Shown in pieces: positions 12,501 through 23,300 of a stretch of 64,000 nucleotides of DNA. The position numbers and the translations under genes are program-made. The number at the start of each line of letters is the position of its first letter. The first letter of the stretch is position 1. Below the pieces are notes generated by a model. It searched no databases. It worked only from the letters and a program-made list of their open reading frames with translations, and was not told where the DNA came from. This DNA is from Lamellibrachia satsuma (taxonomy: Eukaryota; Annelida; Polychaeta; Sabellida; Siboglinidae): the NCBI GenBank assembly GCA_033239005.1, contig BSQZ01000011.1, positions 7,992,501 to 8,056,500 on the forward strand, written 5' to 3'.

Positions 12501-15500
12501 GTCTTTATCTGATGACATCAGTGATGGACTCAGTTGTGAATGTGTCTTGTCTCATCTGCAATTATTTCCTAACCATTAATATCACTTTAACAACGTTCTG
12601 ATTAATCAGAAGCTGTGGGGCACAGCAGTTTGGTGGTTAGACCATTGGAGCACAGACCGTGGTTCAAAAGGACCGTGGTTTGAATCCATCTCCTGTTGTT
12701 TGGAAGCTCAGACAACTTCATTCACCTCACATTGCCTATGTTATTCGGAAGAGATTAAAAGCCGTTGGACCCTTCTATCTGGTGTCAGGGGAAGTTAAAT
12801 ATTCCATACAGGGGTTGAATGTGTGATCTGTTGTGGACTCTATCTCCCAACCAGTGATGTGGCTCAATCAAATGCCTCGCATGAGGACACAATTGAATGG
12901 ATCAGGAGTAGTAACTGTGTGTGTCAATGTTTGCTCTTGATTGGTTGTAGTTTTATGTTGTAGGATGCAAATGTTATCCTTCACATTCAAATGGAGCTGT
13001 GTAAGACAACCCTGTTAAACTGGCTGCAGAAGAGGGACAGCAGACAAACACATTCTGGAGAGGGTAAGAAAAACACACATCTAGCACATTTAAATACATA
13101 CTTACTTATCCTTGTTGTGGCCTAGTTGGTGCATACGGCCACGATATGATGATATTATGATATAAACTGATGATCGTTGCTTTAAAAATAAAACTCTCCA
13201 ATTAAACCAGTGTTTATTAAAGCTGTGTTCCCAATTCATTTAGCCCATCGTGAATTAGGTTCGTTCATGTTCAAATCTGTAGTGTATGACTAGTTAATAT
13301 GTTGTGACTAGTTAATAACTATTAATATGTCCAATCAGTTTAATAAAAGTGTATTTTTTTAAATCATTGAAAGAATTTACTTTGATCATTAGATTAACTT
13401 TTGAAAGTGAGTTTAGCCTTGAGCCGAAATATTTGCCAAAAAACTACTTTACCATTTCTGCCCTTGTTTTGGTTCAGTCAGACCAAAACTGATTTAAGAG
13501 TTTGTCCACTTTTTAAATGTTAGAGCAAATTTAAGAATTTTATATTCAGTCTACGTTTTCACAATATGTTGTGATTCAGACGTGTACTCAGTGGTGAAGG
13601 AAAATGACACCAGGATGATTATGAGGCAGGTATTGGACGGTGTAAATTACATCCATGACCAAAATATCATTCATCGAGATCTGAAGGTATGTTTTATACG
13701 GTCAGTTAATAATTTTTTATGCAAAAAATAAGAACCAGGAAAAGTTTTATGCATACATATGTGCAACACTAGCATGCATACCCCTACATTCCTTATGGTT
13801 TTGTGCATACATAGTTACATGTATGCACATACAGATGCACACAACCATTAGGAATGTCTGCTATGTCCACAAGTAAAAACATCTGCTAGAATTATGGGTA
13901 AACTGCGAGAGGGCACGTATTGAATAGCGACATGGTATATACACAAACAGAACAGTTGAAATAGCAACAGTGCGGTAAATGCCCACAGTAAAGGCATTAA
14001 AGTGCAAAACTAAGCTGTGTGCTCTAGTATGAACACAAGGTGGGGAGGGGGGGGTGATTAAAAGATATACACGAACACACGTAGTAGTCATGCTGTGCAG
14101 TGCTTGTACAATGGTTGTATATAAAAATATGTTAACTTTATGTGAATCGGTAGTGTGATACTGTCACAGATTTCGGTGGAGGTCTGCGCAAAGTGGCTCG
14201 AAAACTAGGGGCGGGCTGTATTTAAATCAAGCTCAATGTATGTGTGTAGGATGTTTCCACAATTGAGAAGCAATTAACACCAGGAAATAAACATGAATAT
14301 GTTTATAATGAATCAAAACATATTAAATGGTACAAATGAATAAAGAAACTAACTCTAGAACAGGTTGGCAATACCCAAAAAAATTATGTTCAACTTAACG
14401 TACACCATTGAGGCTATTCTTCTTCATAACCATTACACAGATATCTCACAATTATGACACAGTGTTCCAAAAACGATGGTCACTAAAGCATTCACTATGA
14501 CCCACAAAGTCAACAATACACCCTCGCGACAACCGGCTGGGTTGAGTAAGCTGACAACTAAAATGGCCGTCGGTCACGTCTCACCGCCAGTTCAACACGC
14601 CGGCGATACGAGTCTTTTGGCCGCAGTGCTGCCGAACGCACAGTCGGCTGGAAGCACAGTAGGTCGGTTGTCGATAGGTCGTGGAGATGGCAACGTATTG
14701 TGACGACGGCTCAGGTGGATGCACTGGTGTCATACTTGGGGAAGACAGTTGAACAATCACAGGCAGTCAGTAGGTAGTGGAGACAAGATACAGCCAATGG
14801 AGATGATCAACAATGTGCTGTCATTACCGGCGTGGCATCGTGTCATCTGGGTTTTCACCCACCGTAGTCAGTGCGAGCGAAGCTGTAGAGAGGTTGCGAC
14901 TTCATGGTTGACCGCGCACTCTGATTCCCCAGGCCTTGCCGGACAACACCGTTGAAATGCCACATTCTCTTGAATACACTTTACTAATCGTCTTATACCA
15001 ATCGCTTGGTAACTTTCCTACCACATCACAAGGTCAGTGTCAGACAATAAAAAATTACTAAAAATCTATGGATGGTTCCATTACGTTAATATCCCTTTTT
15101 GTATAATGTGCTATACAGCTAAACATCATGGGTACAATTATTGCATAACCTGTTCATGCCTCACACCTAATGATAAACTTCCTGGGCTGGGCTCCCACAC
15201 GACAATTGGATACAATTGCATAACTTGTTTATGCCATCCGTCTATACACATTCTAACATTTACCTCACCATATCCAGGAAAATAGTTCACATAATAACAA
15301 TTCACAGAAATGCGACAGATACTTCACATTCAATTTTGAATGTATTATTCCCCACAATGAGTGTAGGTTTTCCGTCATTATATTAACACCAGAAGATGCA
15401 TAGACATCGCCAAAAAGGAGGTTAGGCATTAATGCAAGCAGGATGAGCTATTAATAAAAACCTAGAAAAGTTGGCAGTTACTGTAAATGCAATTGAATAT

Positions 15501-17246
15501 ATGGCAGTTAAAACTCTCACCTCAATTCATTTAGTCCATCATGAATCTGGTTCATTGATGTTCAAATCTGTAGTGTGTGAATAATTTAAGTAATATGTGC
15601 AGTCAGTTTAATAGAAGCCTTTTGTTAAAATCATTGAAAGCAAAATTGACTTTTGACTGGGCAATTTAATAGTTAGTCTGATGATTTCATCAAAATAAAT
15701 AACACATTCACAAACGAGTTAACGTGTTGTAGTGGATACTAGATAAATTCAATTTGTCACAAAATTATTTGTGTGGGACAATGCTACCTGGTAGGAATTG
15801 TGGCTCGTTTCACAATATACAAATTGTAAGCAATCAAATGTAAATGTTGTATATGCGAGTCAAATATGATGTAAATTACAAAGGTAATACTTGCAAATCA
15901 ACGTATATGTACTACAACATTAAACTGTATGCACTAACATCTTCTAAAAAACCTATAGGGAAAATATACATGAAGGAAAGCGTCAAATGTGCTAAATAAC
16001 GCACATGCACATAAACCTTCTATAGACCTCTATGCTAGGCTATGGGGAAATACACGTGAAAGACAGCATAAAATACACACATTTTAAAAAACTGCACAAA
16101 GATATTAGACAAGTTTAACAAACCGACAACGATAAATTGATGATTCATCAGTGTTGTAGGGGAAGAGGGAGAGAAAAACAGATTCAACCAACATCAAAAC
16201 TAAACTCACTTCGTTGTGAAATTTCTGAGCACGAGACCAGAACACGTGCAACCCATCTGTTTATAGGAGAAACTTATCATGTGATAAGGTCGGCTTGCTT
16301 ACCATACAATGTAGAATAGAAATATGCGCAATGCCCACACAAAAACCGTTTTCAATTCAAATGGTTTATTCGGAATCAATACTAGCAAAAACATGGCTAG
16401 AGGAGGGAACTTTAACTAGAATGTCATTTATTGTATTTTCAGCCGGATAACATCTTCCTGATGGCTGGTGATGACATTCACGTCAAGATTGGTGACTTTG
16501 GAGTGTCTAGGTTTGACACACTGAATATGCCAAATGCCAGCCATCAAGGTACTGTTAGACATGATCAGGTTATATTTTGTCATGTAATGTTGACATGTAA
16601 TGTCAACTTGTACGTTTTATACATGACGTATGTATATTTATATATATTACTTTCAATGCATGACATGTGTGTGCATTAATGTATATATGTATATATAATA
16701 TATATATGCACTGTTTATTTTCTTGAACTTTTAATGCATGACATATGTGTATATTAATATTTTTTTACTTGTACTTATCTTTATTTTACCTAAATAAAAA
16801 CTTGTCTGAAATGAATGTATGTTTGTTATAGAAATCAGCGGTTTTGGCATTACAAATTAGTAATTTGCAGTGAGGATGTAGATGTCTCTTGCACAGTGAC
16901 CAGCAGTGTCTGGGATTATGATGTTCATAGCCCATCTTTGAATTCACTCCAGTTCATATTGTATACGTGTTGCATGAGTAACCATTACATAGTCATCTGT
17001 TACATGATCAGTGTGTTATAGAAACCACGCCAGGTGGTGGAGACAGATACACTAGTGGTTTGGGCGATATCCTTTACGTAGCGCCAGAACAACACCAAGG
17101 CAGCAACTATAACATCAAGGTAATGGGAACTATAATAATGTAATAATGTGTGCTCTTACAAAATGCCTGAATGGTGCCTACTCCGTTATACAAAACATAT
17201 TGGATTTCTCCAAACTTAGCCTAAGCCCTTGGCAATTCAGCATATA

Positions 17247-17317
<71 letters not shown>

Positions 17318-20300
17318 TACTGTAATAAAAATGATTCAGCTTAATCACCAGCTAAATACATGGCTCCTAGAGGGGGTAACCTGGGGGTTCATGAAAAAAA
17401 TTACCTTACTAGTAACTGTTGCACTGCATGAAGTCGTGTATGCCCGTTGGCAACCACGTGTTTCATTGTTACTTCCATGAGATTAAGTTGAAGATTGTTC
17501 AGAAGTGCTTACTGCCCAAAAATACATGATAAAGGACTGAGTGAAGCCAACATAACACTGGAACAGTTGCTTATTTATATATAAGATATGGGCATACTCT
17601 TGAAGCTACTATTCACCAGTCGAAGATTATGGGTAACACAGCTTCTGTAGGGGAGAAATCTGTCAATGTATGCCAGTAGTATTGCATGATGAACACCATC
17701 ATCACAAGAGTGAGGATGTGGCAGAAATAGTTTCACTCATGGTCGCCAGGAACAATCTGAACAGCTCCACCAGAGGGTGCCACCATACAAGGTGAATACA
17801 AGAATGTGTCCAGGTTGTGGAGGACATCCACACAGTAGGATGACGTGTAAAGTCTGGAGCAAGACATGCCACAAATGTAACAAGCCAAACCATTTTGCTA
17901 GAGTGTGTAGATCTACTGAAGTTATGAAAAAAGATCATTTGGTGGAAAAAGATACATTGCAACCAATGAATGATTTGTGTGAGGAGACATTCGCATTGGT
18001 TTGTGCCACACAACAAGCCAAACACAGTAAAACCGTATGTTTGTACTGTGAACAAGGCAGGAATAAAAAGGTTGGCTCCACAACTAACCTTGTACACAAG
18101 TAAAGCACCACTGTTGTGCAACAATACAGGCAGCACAATTAAGCCGTTAGGTCAGGTTCGGTTGGGGATAGACCACAACAATCAGTTTCATAACTTGAAT
18201 GCATTTGTTGTGCCTGGATTGGGACCAAATCTGCTAGTCACGCAAGTTCACCACCATCAATGCCTCCAAGAGTTTGTTCAAGTATGAACGTTTGCCATAT
18301 GGTGTCAGCTCATCCCTGGGTATATTCCAGAGCATTATGGAGCTGTTGCTTCAAAACATCCCGATGGCAGTAGTCTACCTGGATGATGTTCTGATGATGG
18401 GAAGAACATCAGAAAAGCACAATCGGATTTCAATGGTGTTATCTCGAATCCAAGAAGCAGAGCTTGGCCTGAAAAAGAAAAATATTTTTTTTGGCAGAAG
18501 TCGTGTCAGTACTTGGGACACAAAATTGATGTAGAAGGCATCCATCCGACAAAAGATAAAAGTCTCGCCATTGAGAATGCACTTGCACCGCAGAATGCCC
18601 ACGAGCTACACAGCTTCTTGGGGCTCATCCACTACTATCACAACTTTCTACGAAACCTGAGCATAATTTTGGCAAAGCTCCACGAGCTAACCTGCCAAAA
18701 TGTCAAATGGGAGTGGGGGCCAAGACGGAAGAAAACCTTCGAGGAAGCAAACACACTGCTTTCCTTCTCCAAAGTGCTTGTATATTACAACCCTGAGCGA
18801 CCCATCATTGTCAGCAACGATGCTTCTTCCTACAGAATTGGTAGTGTGTTGCCACATCGCTTATAAGGTGGTTGTAAGAAATCAATAGCTTATGCTTCCC
18901 AAACTCTCTCCTCATTGTGATCAAACGTATGCACAATTGGAGAAGGAAGCATTGGCACTTGTCTGCGGAATCACCAAATTCCACAAGTACCTCTATGGAC
19001 GTGAATTCATCCTACAAACAAATCACAAGCCATTGCTTCAGCCCTCGAAAGAAGACCACACTATCTAAGCAATGTGTACATAGATCCCTTTGAAGGATGT
19101 GTGATTTTAATCATCGTCGCCGCTCACAGCAAGTGTATCGATGTGCATGTGATTTCAGCCACAACAACAAATGCAACAATCACAAAGCTACAACAAACGT
19201 TTGCAGGCTTAGGCCTATCCAACACCATTCTGTCGGACAATGGAAGCTGTTTCACCAGTGATGAGTTTGAACAGTTCTGCCAAGCAAATGGCATCAAACA
19301 CATCAAATACTCACCATATCATCCCTCAAACAATGGATTGGCAGAGAGAGGAGTACAAACCGTGAAGGCTGGGTTGAAGAAAACCCATGGTAACCTGGAA
19401 GATGGGTTATACAGTTTCTTGGCAAGGTATAGAGTCATACCACAAAGTACCACAGGTCAGACTCTGTCAGAATGTGTACTGAAGACATCACCATGTACAT
19501 GCTTGGATCTCTTGCATCCCTGTGTACAAAACCGAGTGCTACAAAAGCAGCCGTATGAGAAGCAGAGACATGATGCTCATGCCGTAGATCACACATTCAT
19601 GGCGGGCAACAACTGCTAGGCTCTAAGCTTTCAAGGGAAATCCAAATGGATCCCAACCATAATAGATAACCAACTGGGTCCACTTATGTTGATGGTACGT
19701 CTATGTGATGGGCGCCTATGGAAAAGACATCATGATCATATACGACAGAGATGCTCAGGTGAACCACAGCAGACCGTGGCTGATGATGAATGGACACCAC
19801 CAACCCTATACCCGAGTGCCGTTTTTCCAGTCTCCAGTGCTACCGTACTACAAACCGGATGCGATTGCAGAGAGTGATGTGAGAATGCAGGTACTGACTC
19901 TGGCAGCCGTGCCAGGTTTGGTGTCTGCGTCGCCTAAACAGAGAGTGAAGGTCTGTTCCTTTGATGCGATCCACAGGATTCGTAAAGCCACCGGACAGGT
20001 TGGACTTGTGAACTGGCCCATCACAGGCATTGGACCATAGGTGTACGTCGTGCGCTGCCTAGTTGGGTAATTGTTTAGCTCAAGGGAGATGAATGCTATG
20101 TTCAGTACTAATTACCGTACTAGTACCATTTTGGGTTGTACTGCGTGAAGCTGTGTGTGCCCATTGGCAACCCCATTTTTAGTTGTTACTTCCATCCCGC
20201 TGAATAAAGATGTGTGTTTTGAAAGCGGCATTGTATTTAAAGTCACAACCTGTGCAAGGAATCTAAGTGTGAATGACTCTTTCTCAGACCAGACACTGCA

Positions 20301-23300
20301 ATGAGTTATTTCCATGTCTTGCAGGTGGATATGTTCAGTGTTGGGCTCATCATGTTTGAGCTGTACCAGCCTTTCTCCGGTGTGAAGGATAAGGAAGACA
20401 GTTTCACCTCTGTCATATGCAAACAACTGTTGCCAGAGACGTTCAGAGAAAGGTGGCCACAACAGGTACTTAGGTTTTATGCACTATGTTGTTCAGCGTT
20501 GTACTCCTGGGGAACGTTTCACTAAGACAAAGAGCTCATAAGGAAAACCCATCATAACACAGAATCCATCATAGATTTTTAAGAGTGTTTTCAAAATGCG
20601 TTTCACTAAGATGCTCATGAAATCCACCATAAGCTAATGATCAAAATGTCCATCATAGACTCCACAGTGTGCACAATTGGGCAAAATTAATAGAAAAGTT
20701 GTCCAAAAGTGGCTGATAATATGATCCATCGAACACTTTTCAACAACATTTGACTGATATGCTCACTGGGTGAAGAAAAAAAATGTAATTTAAAAAAGAA
20801 GACGCCGTGTCGCAGAGGACACTATTTCTATGTTGTTTTGATAGTTTTCAATAACAAAGCTCGTGGAGAGTGTCAACAACCTCAACTGAAGTCGTGTCAT
20901 CGAGTATATCAATATGAAAGTTAGGGGTGTACATATTTTGGTTACAGCTAAAATTTGCTCAAAATTAAATAGCAAAGTTTTGCGAACAACCTTAACCTTC
21001 GCAGTGAGTGAAACAGCGCACACAACGACTTGTCAACGTTAGTGCTGTAAAGTAGATGCTGTAGACAATACCATAATTTACAAACTATTCCTCACTCACA
21101 TTTTGAAAACTTATTTGGTTGAAAAACTGGATCATTACATAAAAGTGTAGTCAAGATAATACACAGTGAAATCATGCTTACAAGCTCATAAGAATGTTAG
21201 TAAAATAGTACCCTGCTCTCTTTGTTCCTGAAGTCCAGGTGCGGCTGGCATCGGCGATACTGGGCCTCATTTTTCGTTTTCCATCAATTACTGACCCTGT
21301 TTCACTGCCATCTCCACTCCCCCATCTCTCGCTCTTATTCTCCATTCTCCTCCCACTGCCACCAAATTTCTCTTCACACAGTCCTCCCATCTTAGTCTTG
21401 CTCTTCCTCATCTCCTTGTACCCTCCACTGGGAGGGCTTCAACTTTCTTTATTAACTGTTCCCCTTCTTTCTTTCCACCTGTCCAGGCCACTTTTACTGA
21501 CTCCCCACCAGCTTCCTCCTGAAACTTTCTTTCATGGATGAAATTATTGCATAATTGTTGTGCTACAATTGTAGAACGTTTAAGGAATATCATAAAGCCT
21601 GGTGAAGTGTACAACATGTTTATCACCTTCACATTTACACCCATGCACTGTTCTTTCACATTTACACCCATGCACTGTTCTTTCACATTTACACCCATGC
21701 ACTGTTCTTTCACATTTACCCCCATGCACTGTTCCTTCACATTTACACCCATGCACTGTTCTTTCGCATTTACACCCATGCACTGTTCTTTCGCATTTAC
21801 ACCCATGCGCTGTTCTTTCGCATTTACACCCATGCGCTGTTCTTTCGCATTTACACCCATGCACTGTTCTTTCGCATTTACACTCATGCACTGTTTTCTC
21901 GCATTTACACCCATGCACTGTTCTCTCACATTTACACCCATGCACTGTTCTCTCACATTTACACCCATGCACTGTTCTCTCACATTTACACACATGCACT
22001 GTTCTCTCACATTTACACCCATGCACTGTTCTCTCACATTTACACCCATGCACTGTTCTTTCGCATTTACACCCATGCACTGTTGTCTCACATTTACACC
22101 CATGCACTGTTCTTTCGCATTTACACCCATGCACTGTTCTTTCGCATTTACACCCATGCACTGTTCTTTCGCATTTACACCCATGCACTGTTCTCTCACA
22201 TTTACACCCATGCACTGTTCTTTCGCATTTACACCCATGCACTGTTCTTTCGCATTTACACCCATGCACTGTTCTTTCGCATTTACACCCATGCACTGTT
22301 CTTTCGCATTTACACCCATGCACTGTTCTTTCGCATTTACACCCATGCACTGTTCTTTCGTATTTACACCCATGCGCTGTCTTTTTTTCGCATTTACACC
22401 CATGCGCTGCTCTTTCGCATTTACAACCATGCACTGTTCTCTCACATTTACACCCATGCACTGTTCTTTCACATTTACACCCATGCACTGTTCTTTCACG
22501 TTTACACCCATGCGCTGTTCTTTCGCATTTACACCCATGCACTGTTCCTTTGCATTTACACCCATGCACTGTTCTTTAGCATTTACACCCATGCACTGTT
22601 CTTTCGCATTTACACCCATGCACTGTTCTTTCGCATTTACAACCATGCACTGTTCTTTCACATTTACACCCATGCGCTGCTCTTTCGCATTTACAACCAT
22701 GCACTGTTCTTTCGCATTTACACCCATGCGCTGTTCTTTCGCATTTACACCCATGCACTGTTCTTTCGCATTTACACCCATGCGCTGCTCTTTCGCATTT
22801 ACACCCATGCGCAGCTCTTTCGCATTTACACCCATGCACTGTTCTTTCGCATTTACTCCCATGAACTGTTCTTTCGCATTTACTCCCATGCACTGTTCTC
22901 TCACATTTACACCCATGCACTGTTCTCTCACATTTACACCCATGCACTGTTCTCTCACATTTACACCCATGCACTGTTCTCTCACATTTACACCCATGCA
23001 CTGTTCTCTCATATTTACACCCATGCACTGTTCTCTCATATTTACACCCATGCACTGTTCTCTCACATTTACACCCCTGCGCTGTTCTCTCACATTTACA
23101 CCCACACACTGTTCTCTCACATTTACACCCACTCACTGTTCTCTCACATTTACACCCACACACTGTTCTCTCACATTTACACCCACGCACTGTTCTTTCA
23201 CATTTACACCCACGCACTGTTCTCTTACATTTACACCCATGCACTGTTCTCTCACATTTACACCCATGCACTGTTCTTTCACATTTACACCCATGCACTG

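Noticed and set aside
17702..18138. Minus-strand frames of 144 and 67 codons
   Set aside because: They are shadows opposite the gypsy zinc-knuckle and protease region.
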